From Pseudomonas sp. 10S4 (GTDB lineage Bacteria; Pseudomonadota; Gammaproteobacteria; Pseudomonadales; Pseudomonadaceae): DNA of 64,000 bases. The DNA lies in NCBI RefSeq assembly GCF_034344865.1, contig NZ_CP133774.1:1798001-1862000 (forward strand). The letters run 5' to 3'. The notes beneath the pieces were generated by a model that was not told where the DNA came from, did not search any database, and saw only the letters and a list, made by a program, of their open reading frames with translations. Numbering within the stretch: position 1 is the stretch's first letter; each line of letters opens with the position of its first letter. Below are positions 15,653 through 24,871 of this stretch, in pieces. Made by a program: the position numbers and the translations under genes.

Positions 15653-16984
15653 TTAGTTTTTGGAAGTCTCGCCAGCCGGCAGTTTTTCCTTGCTGCGCCA
15701 GTGCGGCAGGGAGTTCCAGTAGCGTTCGCCCTTGGCGTCGTCGTACATGCCTTCCCAGCGGGAGATAACCAGCACGGCCAGGGCGTTGCCGATCACGTTC
15801 AGTGCGGTACGCGCCATGTCCATGATGCGGTCGACACCGGCGATGAACGCCAGGCCTTCCAGTGGAATGCCAACGCTGCCCAGGGTGGCCAGCAGCACCA
15901 CAAAGGACACGCCCGGTACACCGGCGATGCCTTTGGAGGTGACCATCAGGGTCAGCACCAGCAGCAATTGCTGGCTGATCGACAGGTCGATGCCGTAGAG
16001 CTGGGCAATGAAGATGGCCGCGATGCTCTGGTACAGGGTCGAACCGTCGAGGTTGAACGAGTAACCGGTCGGCACCACAAAGCTGCAAATGGCTTTCGGC
16101 GCGCCGTAGGCTTCCATCTTCTCGATCACGCGCGGCAGCACAGTTTCGGAACTGGCGGTGGAGTAAGCCAGCACCAGCTCATCCTTGAAGATGCGCATCA
16201 GCCTGATCACCGAGAAGCCGAACAGGCGAGCAATCAGGCCCAGCACCACAAAGGCGAAGAAGGCAATGGCGAAGTAAACCAGCAATACCAGTTTGGCCAG
16301 CGGCAGCAAGGAGGCGAAACCGAAGTTGGCCACGGTCACCGCGATTAAAGCGAAAACACCAATAGGGGCGTAGTTCATGATCATGTGAGTGACCTTGAAC
16401 ATGCTCTCGGACACGCCCTGGAACATCTTCACCAGCGGCTCGCGCAGGTCCGATTGCAGGCTCGACAGACCGAGACCGAACAACACGGAGAAGAAGATGA
16501 TCGGCAGCATCTCGCCGCGGGCCATGGCCGCGAAGATGTTTGACGGGATCAGGTTGAGGATGGTTTCGATGAACGCATGTTCATGCTGAACTTCGGCGGC
16601 AGTCGCCTGGTACTTGGAAATATCCACCGTACCCAGGGTGCTCATGTCGATGCCGGTGCCCGGATGGACCACGTTGGCCAATACCAGGCCGACCAGAATG
16701 GCGATGGTGGTGACGACTTCGAAGTAGAGGATGGTCTTCAGACCGATGCGCCCGAGTTTCTTCGCGTCGCCCACACCGGCAATACCCACCACCAGCGAAG
16801 AGATCACGATCGGAATCACGATCATCTTGATCAGACGGATAAAGATATCGCCTGCAGGTTGCAGGACGTTGCTGATCCACCAGGCTTTTTCGGCACTGAA
16901 ATGGTTGAGCAGCGCACCGATTGCAATCCCCAATACCAGACCGATGAGGATCTGCCAGGCGAGGCTAAGCTTTGCCTTCTTCAT
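15653..16984 (-). CDS. gltP: Glutamate/aspartate:proton symporter GltP (DAACS family)
   Basis: A 443-residue sodium/proton-dicarboxylate symporter. Typical landmarks are GVFALIAVT, the serine-rich re-entrant loop SSETVLPRVIEKME, the GYSFNLDGSTLYQS segment and SKGIAGVPGVSF. In GltP-type proteins these build the substrate and cation sites. The N-terminus MKKAKLSLAWQILIGLVLGI is usual for the Pseudomonas protein. It takes up glutamate and aspartate, possibly C4-dicarboxylates. The gene stands alone with a long leader region containing a palindrome at 17175-17189. Confidence 0.9.
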   Translation of the reverse strand: MKKAKLSLAWQILIGLVLGIAIGALLNHFSAEKAWWISNVLQPAGDIFIRLIKMIVIPIVISSLVVGIAGVGDAKKLGRIGLKTILYFEVVTTIAILVGLVLANVVHPGTGIDMSTLGTVDISKYQATAAEVQHEHAFIETILNLIPSNIFAAMARGEMLPIIFFSVLFGLGLSSLQSDLREPLVKMFQGVSESMFKVTHMIMNYAPIGVFALIAVTVANFGFASLLPLAKLVLLVYFAIAFFAFVVLGLIARLFGFSVIRLMRIFKDELVLAYSTASSETVLPRVIEKMEAYGAPKAICSFVVPTGYSFNLDGSTLYQSIAAIFIAQLYGIDLSISQQLLLVLTLMVTSKGIAGVPGVSFVVLLATLGSVGIPLEGLAFIAGVDRIMDMARTALNVIGNALAVLVISRWEGMYDDAKGERYWNSLPHWRSKEKLPAGETSKN

Positions 16985-17353
16985 ATCATTACCCTTACTT
17001 CAGTTTGACTCGGGCAGATGCGCGAACTGGAACGCTCAATGGCGCAAAAGTCCTGTGCATCTGCCCCCGTATAAGGTGCCCCGAAGCGCGTAATTACAGC
17101 TCTTCGGCAGGCGAAAAAAGGCGCAACTATTCCGATGCAAGGAACCGACGTCTAATGCCGTAAACGCCTACCCTATGCCGAATCGGCATGAGCTTTTTCA
17201 AATGAAACTGGCGTCCCAAGCGGTTCGAATACGACATTTCGGCAGGCATAAGTGCCGTGAACCGGCCATTTCAGAGCAGGTTAGTTGTTTTTTGCGCAGG
17301 TGGATTACAGTCGAAACTTAGGAAAATGCCTACGTTTGACGGAGAAATCGCTT
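16985..17353. other. Upstream region of gltP with a palindromic operator candidate
   Basis: This is non-coding as far as I can see. ATGCCGA-A-TCGGCAT at 17175-17189 is a perfect 7-bp inverted repeat, with a further ATGCCG at 17156-17161. The looser dyad TTCGGC...GCCGTGAA lies around 17237-17262. Together they suggest a regulator array for gltP about 170-280 bases before its start. Confidence 0.45.
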
Positions 17354-17440
17354 ATGCCAAAAGTAGGAAGTTTCTCGATATACGGTCATAAGAAACACCG
17401 CGAAACGATTTTGCGGGGAATATGCAGCAGAAGGGAATGA
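17354..17440 (+). CDS. Possible 28-residue peptide ORF
   Basis: ATG at 17354 opens MPKVGSFSIYGHKKHRETIL plus eight residues, ending at TGA 17440. GGAG stands about 9 bases before the ATG. The peptide is basic with no membrane segment. It resembles nothing I recognise. The ribosome site is the only support. Confidence 0.2.
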   Translation: MPKVGSFSIYGHKKHRETILRGICSRRE

Positions 17441-17455
17441 GCGAAGTGCTCTAGA

Positions 17456-17620
17456 TCAACGTTTTGCACGTTGAAAGCTCTGCGCAAGTCCGTCGAGCCG
17501 CTCGGGGCCGGCGAACTTGCGTCGCAGCTTTTGCCTGACCCGGCCCTTGCGCAGACACTCCATGTGCCCGTAGGTCACTCCGACCCTGTAACAGTCAGAA
17601 CGTCCCGACCCCTTGGTCAT
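17456..17620 (-). CDS. Small hypothetical basic protein (54 residues)
   Basis: An ORF of 54 residues starting MTKGSGRSDCYRVGVTYGHM and ending SFQRAKR. The start at 17620 is preferred over 17674 because GAGGAAGG lies seven bases before it, a near-perfect ribosome site. Third codon positions are GC-rich as in the neighbouring genes. The protein is very basic (many Arg and Lys) with two cysteines and no signal peptide or membrane helix. It is 63 bases downstream of the Ivy gene on the same strand and could share its transcript. No family recognised. Confidence 0.42.
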   Translation of the reverse strand: MTKGSGRSDCYRVGVTYGHMECLRKGRVRQKLRRKFAGPERLDGLAQSFQRAKR

Positions 17621-17683
17621 GCGCCTGCCTTCCTCGGGTGGCGCACTGGAAAGAAGCGATGCTGCTCCTTTCATATTACGAAC

Positions 17684-18151
17684 TCAGTACCAGTTTGGAT
17701 CTTTCTTGAGTTGTTCCATCAACAGGTCCTGCATGCCTTGGTTCGGCTTCCCGAGGAAGCGGTAGTCGGCATGTCGCGTGGGTGACTTGTCGGCGGGCAG
17801 TCCCGCAGGCACTTCGACCAGCATCGCGTAGGCGTCCTTCTTGTTGAAGCTGAACGCCACGATCAAGCGTTTGTTCAGGCACGTCTGCTGTGTTTCGCAC
17901 AGTGGCCCGACCAGATACTTGCCGCCATTCTCTTCAACGGCATTCATTTGCTCGGAAGCACCGGACAGGTTCATCACCCATTCCGGCAGTCGTTCTTCCT
18001 TTTTCACGACTTTCGTCCAGGTATCACGGTACTGCGGGTCCGAGTTCAACAACTCGTTGGCCCGCGCCTGACCGTCATTGTTGGCGGCCATCGCCATGGC
18101 ACCACCGCCCAGAAGCAGGGCGGCTGCCAGTGTCTTCAACAAAACGCTCAT
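17684..18151 (-). CDS. Ivy-family inhibitor of vertebrate C-type lysozyme
   Basis: A 155-residue periplasmic protein with a signal peptide (residues 1-22, ending MAMAA). Ivy-family features are the segment PEWVMNLSGASEQM and the disulfide-bounded loop CETQQTC at 85-91 just before the conserved strand LIVAFSF. In E. coli Ivy the loop CKPHDC places a histidine in the lysozyme active site; here the loop is one residue longer and has no histidine. So lysozyme inhibition is likely but not assured. Other roles proposed for Ivy are control of lytic transglycosylases. It follows the DUF1328 gene by two bases. Confidence 0.8.
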   Translation of the reverse strand: MSVLLKTLAAALLLGGGAMAMAANNDGQARANELLNSDPQYRDTWTKVVKKEERLPEWVMNLSGASEQMNAVEENGGKYLVGPLCETQQTCLNKRLIVAFSFNKKDAYAMLVEVPAGLPADKSPTRHADYRFLGKPNQGMQDLLMEQLKKDPNWY

Positions 18152-18153
18152 GT

Positions 18154-18414
<261 letters not shown>

Positions 18415-18702
18415 TTAGAACACCCAACGTTCCTGACGGGGCATCTCATCCACAGGCTGAGCCTGGTCGACGTCCATCATTCGCATCGGGGCGCTGTCAG
18501 CCGGGTTGCTGCTCACGGCGCTGAAGTGGGTTTGGGTGGCGTGTTGAATCGACACGCGTGGCGCCTCTGGTTGCTGGCTCTGCTCCCAGCGAACGAATTG
18601 CTGGCCGCCGATCAAGGTGATCAGAAGGGCGAGCACGGCAAACAAGCCCTGCTGGATGTGCAGCGGCGAGATGCGCAATTGGGCGGCACGTTGGCGATTC
18701 AT
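18415..18702 (-). CDS. Hypothetical single-pass membrane protein
   Basis: A 95-residue protein with a basic N-terminus, one membrane helix at about residues 18-37 (QGLFAVLALLITLIGGQQFV) and a hydrophilic, probably periplasmic tail rich in Gln, Pro and acidic residues. GGAGGAGTTTC precedes the ATG, giving a fair ribosome site. No family recognised. It is the first of a run of small minus-strand envelope genes. Confidence 0.55.
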   Translation of the reverse strand: MNRQRAAQLRISPLHIQQGLFAVLALLITLIGGQQFVRWEQSQQPEAPRVSIQHATQTHFSAVSSNPADSAPMRMMDVDQAQPVDEMPRQERWVF

Positions 18703-19141
18703 CCTGAAACTCCTCCCACATTGGTGGTGATCTGGTTAAGGGCGTTCATTCCATAAATGCCCTGCGTTAACCAGACCATTGCAGCCTGCATGCCAGCTTT
18801 TCATAAGATAAATATTGTTTAAAAACAATGGCTTATGGTTGTGATGAAAATCGTTTCGCACGCATCCTGCACGATGGGCCCCTGAGGGTCGTGCGTAATG
18901 CACGATAGATTCGCAGGAACTTTCAAATTTTTTGAATTGAGAGGAGGGCATGGATGTCAGACGTTCACACGGGCAATCGCCGAAATGCCGGGTTTTTGAT
19001 AAAAAGGTAACGAAATCAGTTCATTAGCGAGAGGGGAGTAGATAACTGCCCCGTCATGGCTGGAATGGACCAGAATCAACCATGCAACTTGCCCGATTTG
19101 TCCGGGACTAACCAAAATCATTCATTAAGGAGCGTAGGAAA
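18703..19141. other. Intergenic region upstream of algB with an extended dyad
   Basis: This is mostly non-coding. CATAAG(18802), ATTGTTT-AA-AAACAAT (18814-18829) and CTTATG (18832-18837) form nested inverted repeats, the inner one perfect over 7 bp. A GAACTT at 18918 has no TCTGA-like partner at 16-17 bases. An ATG at 18950 behind GAGAGGAGGG opens a 25-codon ORF (to 19027) that I do not regard as proven. Confidence 0.5.
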
Positions 19142-20488
19142 ATGGAATCAGCCACTGAGCATCAAGGCCGCATTCTGCTGGTGGACGACGAGTCCGCCAT
19201 CCTGCGTACCTTCCGCTACTGCCTTGAAGACGAAGGCTATACCGTCGCCACCGCCAACAGTGCCGCCCAGGCCGATGCGTTGTTGCAGCGTCAGGTGTTT
19301 GATCTGTGCTTCCTGGATCTGCGTCTGGGTGAGGACAACGGCCTCGATGTGCTGGCACAGATGCGCATTCAAGCACCGTGGATGCGGGTTGTGATTGTCA
19401 CCGCCCATTCCGCGGTCGATACCGCAGTCGATGCGATCCAGGCCGGCGCGGCCGACTATCTGGTCAAACCTTGTAGCCCGGATCAATTGCGCCTGGCCAC
19501 CGCCAAGCAACTGGAAGTGCGCCAACTCTCAGCGCGTCTGGAAGCCCTCGAAGGCGAAGTGCGCAAACCCAAGGATGGCCTCGACTCCCATAGCCCGGCC
19601 ATGAAGGTGGTGCTCGAGACCGCCCGCCAAGTGGCCGGTACCGACGCCAATATCCTGATTCTCGGCGAGTCCGGGACCGGTAAAGGTGAGCTGGCCCGGG
19701 CGATCCACGGCTGGAGCAAGCGCGAGAAGAAATCCTGCGTGATCATCAACTGCCCGTCCTTGACCGGCGAACTGATGGAAAGCGAACTCTTCGGTCACAG
19801 CCGCGGTGCGTTTACTGGCGCCAGCGAAAGTACCTTGGGTCGTGTGAACCAGGCCGATGGCGGCACGCTGTTTCTCGACGAGATCGGTGATTTTCCACTG
19901 ACGTTGCAACCCAAGTTGCTTAGATTTATCCAGGATAAAGAATACGAGCGGGTCGGCGACCCGGTGACCCGACGCGCCGATGTGCGAATCCTCGCGGCCA
20001 CCAACCTGAACCTTGAGGACATGGTTCGCGACGGTCGTTTTCGTGAAGATTTGCTCTATCGCCTGAACGTCATCACCTTGCACCTGCCACCGCTGCGTGA
20101 ACGTAGCGAAGACATCCTGACCCTGGCCGATCGCTTTCTGGCCCGTTTCGTCAAGGAATACGCCCGTCCGGCTCGGGGTTTCAGCGATGAAGCCCGGGAA
20201 GCGCTGCTCAACTATCGATGGCCGGGCAACATTCGCGAGCTGCGCAACGTGGTGGAGCGGGCGAGCATTATTTGTCCACAGGAGCGGGTCGAGATCAGCC
20301 ACTTGGGCATGGCCGAGCAACCGGCCAATAACTCGCCACGGGTTGGCGCCGCGCTGAGTCTGGATGAATTGGAAAAAGCCCACATCGGCGCCGTACTGGC
20401 CACGGCCGGAACTCTGGACCAGGCGGCCAAAACGCTGGGCATCGATGCTTCGACCCTGTATCGCAAACGCAAGCAGTACAACCTGTGA
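19142..20488 (+). CDS. algB: AlgB, NtrC-family response regulator
   Basis: A 448-residue two-component regulator. The receiver domain (residues 10-125) has the acidic pair DD at 15-16, the phospho-acceptor D59 (CFLDL) and the conserved K of VKPCSPDQ. The AAA+ domain has GESGTGKGE, the sigma-54 contact loop GAFTGA and GGTLFLDEIGDF. A Fis-type helix-turn-helix ends the protein (DQAAKTLGIDASTLYRKRKQ). In P. aeruginosa AlgB activates alginate genes and light or quorum responses with KinB, which follows here. AAGGAG precedes the ATG. Confidence 0.95.
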   Translation: MESATEHQGRILLVDDESAILRTFRYCLEDEGYTVATANSAAQADALLQRQVFDLCFLDLRLGEDNGLDVLAQMRIQAPWMRVVIVTAHSAVDTAVDAIQAGAADYLVKPCSPDQLRLATAKQLEVRQLSARLEALEGEVRKPKDGLDSHSPAMKVVLETARQVAGTDANILILGESGTGKGELARAIHGWSKREKKSCVIINCPSLTGELMESELFGHSRGAFTGASESTLGRVNQADGGTLFLDEIGDFPLTLQPKLLRFIQDKEYERVGDPVTRRADVRILAATNLNLEDMVRDGRFREDLLYRLNVITLHLPPLRERSEDILTLADRFLARFVKEYARPARGFSDEAREALLNYRWPGNIRELRNVVERASIICPQERVEISHLGMAEQPANNSPRVGAALSLDELEKAHIGAVLATAGTLDQAAKTLGIDASTLYRKRKQYNL

Positions 20489-20498
20489 GCAACATCCG

Positions 20499-22289
20499 AT
20501 GAAACTCGCGATGAAGTTGCGGACCCGGCTCTTTCTAAGTATCTCCGCACTGATCACCGTGGCGTTGCTCGGGCTGCTGCTAGGGGTAGTCAGCGTGATG
20601 CAGATGGCCGGAACTCAAGAAGCGCTGGCCCGCAATAACTTTATCACCCTCGATTTGGGCCTTAAGTTGCGGCAGACGTTGGGCGACCAACTGATCATCA
20701 TGCTCAGCGAGAACGCTGATCCAGCGGCATTCGAGGCCTCCAAGCAGCATTACTTTCAATTGCTCGATGAAGGCATCGCCCATGAGCAATCGGGCGATGG
20801 CGCCCAGTACGGTTTCAGTCAAGCCAAGACGGATTACCTGAGTTTTCTCCAGGCATACAGCGAGTCCCGCGACCCGACGCATGTGCTGAATGGCAATGAA
20901 GCGCTCACGGAAAAATTCAACGCGTTGCGCAATGGCTTGATCTCCGAACACAAGCGCGCACTGGACAATATCAATGACACCCAGCAAAAGGCCCGTGATC
21001 GAGCGCTGCTGATCGCCGGCCTGCTCGGTTTGGTCGGGCTGGCGGTATTAATCATCGGTTTCATCACGGCCCACGCGATCGCCCGACGTTTCGGCGGGCC
21101 AATTGAAGCCCTGGCCAAGGCCGCGGACAACATTGGCCAGGGCAATTTCGAAGTAACGCTGCCGCTATCCTCGGCGGCGGAAATGAATCAGCTGACGCGC
21201 CGCTTTGGGATCATGGCCGAGGCCTTGCGTGAGCACCAAGCGACCAATGTCGACGAGTTGCTGGCCGGCCAGCAACGTTTGCAGGCGGTACTCGACAGCA
21301 TCGATGATGGTTTGCTGATGATCGACCGTCAGGGCCATCTGGAGCACCTTAACCCGGTGGCGCAGCGGCAATTGGGTTGGGACACCGAGCGTCTTGGCCA
21401 GGGGTTGGGTGCGGCGCTCGAACGTCCCGAACTGGATGAACAACTGCAATTGGTCTTGCGTGGCGGAACGCTGGAGCGGGCGCCGGAAGACCTGAGCGTC
21501 GAAGTCGATGGCGAGTCGCGGCTGTTGACCTACAGCCTGACCCCGGTCAGCCATACCCAGGGGCATATCCTTGGCGCGGTGATGGTGTTGCATGACGTCA
21601 CCGAGCAGCGGGCGTTCGAACGGGTACGCAGTGAGTTCGTATTGCGTGCCTCCCACGAGTTGCGCACGCCGGTCACCGGCATGCACATGGCGTTCGGCCT
21701 GTTTCGCGAGCGGGCGAAATTTCCGCAGGATTCACGCGAAGCGGACTTACTCGACACCGTGAACGAAGAAATGCAGCGCTTGATGCAGTTGATCAACGAC
21801 CTGCTGAACTTCTCCCGCTACCAGAATGGTTTGCAGAAGCTCACGCTGGGGCCGTGCTCCATCGAAGACTTGCTGGAGCAGGCGCAGGGCCGTTTTGCAG
21901 GGTCGGCCGCTGAGAGGGGCATCGACTTGCTGGTGGAAGTGCAGGGGCCATTGCCGCGTTTGCAGGCAGATCAGGCGCAGCTGGATCGAGTGCTCGATAA
22001 CCTGATCGACAATGCCTTGCGCCATACCGCCCAGGACGGGCAGATCCGCTTGCAGGCCCGGCGCCACGGCGAGCGGGTGATCATCAGCGTCGAGGATAAT
22101 GGCGAAGGCATAGCCTACGGCCAGCAAGGGCGGATCTTCGAGCCGTTCGTGCAGGTCGGTCGCAAAAAGGGCGGTGCCGGGCTGGGCCTGGCGTTGTGCA
22201 AGGAAATCGTGCAATTGCATGGCGGGCGGATGGGGGTTTATTCGCGGCCGGGGCAGGGCACGCAGTTCTATATGGCTCTAGCGGTATAA
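20499..22289 (+). CDS. kinB: KinB, sensor histidine kinase
   Basis: A 596-residue inner-membrane kinase, the same size as P. aeruginosa KinB. It has two membrane helices (about residues 10-35 and 165-190) enclosing a periplasmic helical sensor, then HAMP, PAS (about 265-370), HisKA with ASHELRTP as the phosphorylated His motif, and HATPase with N-box DNLIDNALRH, DNGEGIAYG and GAGLGLALCKE. It phosphorylates and dephosphorylates AlgB. The ATG at 20499 is 10 bases after the algB stop; the longer frame from 20364 lies within algB and is not used. Confidence 0.95.
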   Translation: MKLAMKLRTRLFLSISALITVALLGLLLGVVSVMQMAGTQEALARNNFITLDLGLKLRQTLGDQLIIMLSENADPAAFEASKQHYFQLLDEGIAHEQSGDGAQYGFSQAKTDYLSFLQAYSESRDPTHVLNGNEALTEKFNALRNGLISEHKRALDNINDTQQKARDRALLIAGLLGLVGLAVLIIGFITAHAIARRFGGPIEALAKAADNIGQGNFEVTLPLSSAAEMNQLTRRFGIMAEALREHQATNVDELLAGQQRLQAVLDSIDDGLLMIDRQGHLEHLNPVAQRQLGWDTERLGQGLGAALERPELDEQLQLVLRGGTLERAPEDLSVEVDGESRLLTYSLTPVSHTQGHILGAVMVLHDVTEQRAFERVRSEFVLRASHELRTPVTGMHMAFGLFRERAKFPQDSREADLLDTVNEEMQRLMQLINDLLNFSRYQNGLQKLTLGPCSIEDLLEQAQGRFAGSAAERGIDLLVEVQGPLPRLQADQAQLDRVLDNLIDNALRHTAQDGQIRLQARRHGERVIISVEDNGEGIAYGQQGRIFEPFVQVGRKKGGAGLGLALCKEIVQLHGGRMGVYSRPGQGTQFYMALAV

Positions 22290-22298
22290 AAGCCGCTT

Positions 22299-23915
22299 TT
22301 ACGCTTCGTCATCCAGCCGTCGGTTGCTCTGGCGGCGGCCACGGGTGATCAGCTCGATGAACTGCACGGCACTCAGCGCATGGGCGAACAGCCAGCCCTG
22401 ACCGAACTTCACGCCTTCGCTGCTCAGGAACGCCGCTTGGGCTTCATGCTCGATGCCTTCGGCGATCACCTTGAGTTGCAGGGCCTGGGCCATGTGAATG
22501 ATGTGCGGCGCGACACCGCTGCTGGCGGCGTCATGGCCCAGGGCATCGATAAAGGCCTTGTCGATTTTCAGGCAATCCACCGGCAAGGTTTGCAGATAGG
22601 CCAGGCTGCAATAGCCGGTGCCGAAGTCGTCGATCAACACCTGATGCCCGACATCACGCAAGGCTTGCAGGTTTTCCCGCGCTACCACCACATCAATCAA
22701 CCCGCGCTCAGTCACTTCGAAGGCAATCTGCTTGGCTGCAACCCGGTGCAAGGTCAGCAGGCGCGCCATCACTTGGCCGATACGCGGCACCATGACATCG
22801 CAAGCTGCGAGGTTGACCGAGATATACAGCTGCGGATTGGCCCGTAGCAGTTGCCCCAACTGTTCAAGCAGGCGCTGCAAGACGAAGTCGGTCATCTGGC
22901 GGATCTGCCCGGTGTTTTCCGCCATGGGGATAAACAGATCGGGGCTGGTCAGCGTGCCGTCCGGTCGTCGCCAGCGCAGCAGCGCTTCAGCGCCGACGCA
23001 GTGGCGGCTGTCGAGATCGAAGATCGGTTGATACAACACCTGCAACTCGCCACGGCGTATCGCGCCATGCAGTTCGGCATCCAGCGATTGACGCTGGCGC
23101 GCCAGCAGAAATACCAGGAAACCGACGAAAGCGCCGAGCGCCAGACTCGCTGGCACTAGCCACCACCAGACCGCAGGCACATGCATGCCGCTGCGTGGAG
23201 AGATCAGCACCAACTGGTACTCAGGATTGTTGGTGGGCATGCGGTAAATCAAACGGCTATGCGTCACTTGCAGCGCGTCGCTGCTCTTCGGTGGCCAGGG
23301 TTCCGTCGGTGGCCAGGCCTGCTCGACGCCCAGTACCGGAATCGCCCGGGTCCCATGATCGAGCACCACCAGCAGACTGCTGCCGGGCGAGAGGTCGACC
23401 ATGTCGGTCAAATGCCCGCGAGAGGTCGCCACCCGGAAATTGCCACGACCCAGCATCAGCGCCGCGCGGTTTTCATCGGGTTCGGTGGTGGTATTGAGCC
23501 AATAATTGTAGGTGGGGCCTTTGATGTCCGGCGGTCGTACTACCGACAGCCCTTCTTGGCGGGGGCGGTTGGAGCAGATCCGGGTGGCGTCCATATAAGC
23601 GGCTTCGTAGACGAAGCGGTAGCTGAAGCTGATCTGCTGCAAGGTGGCGATCATTTCGTCGTCGCAGGTTCGCAACGGCTGGGCTTCCAGATCATCGAGG
23701 CTTTCACGCAGTTGTCCGAACAGCTGTTCCAAACGAGCGAGGAAGCGCTCGCCCTGGGCGTTCATTTCCTGGCTTTCGTCTTGCTCGACTTGATGCATCG
23801 CCATAAACAGACTGGCAGCCATCAGCAGTGTTGCACTCAGGACAGCAGCCATCATCGCCAAAAACCAAGGGCGATAGAACCAACTACGCAACCTCTCTCG
23901 CGCTGCAGGCATCAT
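22299..23915 (-). CDS. CSS-motif EAL cyclic-di-GMP phosphodiesterase
   Basis: A 538-residue membrane enzyme. Two membrane helices (about residues 18-40 and 240-262) frame a periplasmic CSS domain with the cysteines CDD at about 83 and CSN at about 112. The EAL domain from about 278 contains GAEALLRW, the acidic metal ligands DDFGTGYCSL and LKIDKAFI, and EGIEHEAQ, so it is probably active. In the CSS family disulfide state controls activity through DsbA/DsbB, and dsbA is nearby at 27873. It converges with kinB with only nine bases between stops. Confidence 0.9.
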   Translation of the reverse strand: MMPAARERLRSWFYRPWFLAMMAAVLSATLLMAASLFMAMHQVEQDESQEMNAQGERFLARLEQLFGQLRESLDDLEAQPLRTCDDEMIATLQQISFSYRFVYEAAYMDATRICSNRPRQEGLSVVRPPDIKGPTYNYWLNTTTEPDENRAALMLGRGNFRVATSRGHLTDMVDLSPGSSLLVVLDHGTRAIPVLGVEQAWPPTEPWPPKSSDALQVTHSRLIYRMPTNNPEYQLVLISPRSGMHVPAVWWWLVPASLALGAFVGFLVFLLARQRQSLDAELHGAIRRGELQVLYQPIFDLDSRHCVGAEALLRWRRPDGTLTSPDLFIPMAENTGQIRQMTDFVLQRLLEQLGQLLRANPQLYISVNLAACDVMVPRIGQVMARLLTLHRVAAKQIAFEVTERGLIDVVVARENLQALRDVGHQVLIDDFGTGYCSLAYLQTLPVDCLKIDKAFIDALGHDAASSGVAPHIIHMAQALQLKVIAEGIEHEAQAAFLSSEGVKFGQGWLFAHALSAVQFIELITRGRRQSNRRLDDEA

Positions 23916-23988
23916 GGAATATCCGAAGTATTACCAATGAGTTATAGCTGCTGATTTGGATTTAGGGCTGACCGTCGGGCGGGCGTCA

Positions 23989-24768
23989 TTATTTTGTCTG
24001 ATTAAGCACCAAAAGCATGGCCGCGGTTTGCGCGTCCGGGATGCCGTCGAAACGCGAAGGGCGGAAATGCATCTGGAAGGCCGCCAGCACATGTCGGGTG
24101 GCCACATCCAGTTCGCCGGTCTGCGGCGTCGCGTAGCCCAGGCGCGCGAGCTCTTCCTGGAACCAGCCGATGCTCGGCAGTTCTGCCGCGAACTGTGCTT
24201 GGCGGCTCGCGACGGCTTGCTCGTTCGGCCAGATGCCCAGACCTTCAGCGGCCAGACGCTTCCAAGGGAACAGCGGCCCCGGATCAAGTTTACGCAGTGG
24301 GGCAATGTCGCTATGGCCGATGATGTGCCGGGGACTGATGCCGTTGCGTTTGCTGATGTCCTTGAGCAGTACGATCAAGGCCTGGACCTGAGCTTCGCTG
24401 TACGGATACCAGACGCGACCGGTCGGCGTGTCGCGGAAGCCCGGATTGACGATCTCGATGCCGATGGAGCTGGAGTTCAACCACGTCCGGCCTTGCCATT
24501 CACTTTCCCCGGCGTGCCAGGCGCGCAGGTTTTCATCGACCAGTTTGTAGACGGTCGCGCCCTTGTCATCACCGATCAAGTAGTGGCTGCTGACTTCGCC
24601 ATGGGTCAATAATTGCAGCGAACGCTCCAGCGACGCGTTGGTGTAGTGCACCACCACAAACTGCACGCGGCTGTCGTGATTGGCGGAAGGGTGGCTGGTG
24701 TCGAAACGAGGACCGCTGGCACAACCGGCCAGTAATAGCAGCGACACAACGAGGGCAATATATTTCAT
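23989..24768 (-). CDS. ampDh2: N-acetylmuramoyl-L-alanine amidase AmpDh2
   Basis: A 259-residue lipoprotein amidase of the AmpD family (Amidase_2) that splits stem peptides from muramic acid. The lipobox LAGC gives Cys16, placing it in the periplasm or outer membrane, unlike cytosolic AmpD. Zinc ligands are H41 (VVVHYTN), the His of GHSDIAP and the Asp of DPGPLFPW, with the catalytic Glu in GIEIVN. A small C-terminal peptidoglycan-binding-like segment follows (LARLGYATPQTGELDVATR). Gene order next to kinB matches P. aeruginosa ampDh2. Confidence 0.9.
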   Translation of the reverse strand: MKYIALVVSLLLLAGCASGPRFDTSHPSANHDSRVQFVVVHYTNASLERSLQLLTHGEVSSHYLIGDDKGATVYKLVDENLRAWHAGESEWQGRTWLNSSSIGIEIVNPGFRDTPTGRVWYPYSEAQVQALIVLLKDISKRNGISPRHIIGHSDIAPLRKLDPGPLFPWKRLAAEGLGIWPNEQAVASRQAQFAAELPSIGWFQEELARLGYATPQTGELDVATRHVLAAFQMHFRPSRFDGIPDAQTAAMLLVLNQTK

Positions 24769-24871
24769 GGCAGAAGGCAGTACGCGAAAGACGATAATGC
24801 AACAGTGTAACGTAATGCTTTGCTTGTCGACGGCAAAAGGGCTGCTTTAAACAAAATGAGACAACTGGGCT

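Noticed and set aside
18918..18945. AlgU promoter for algB
   Set aside because: GAACTT is present but no TCTGA-like box is found 16-17 bases later.
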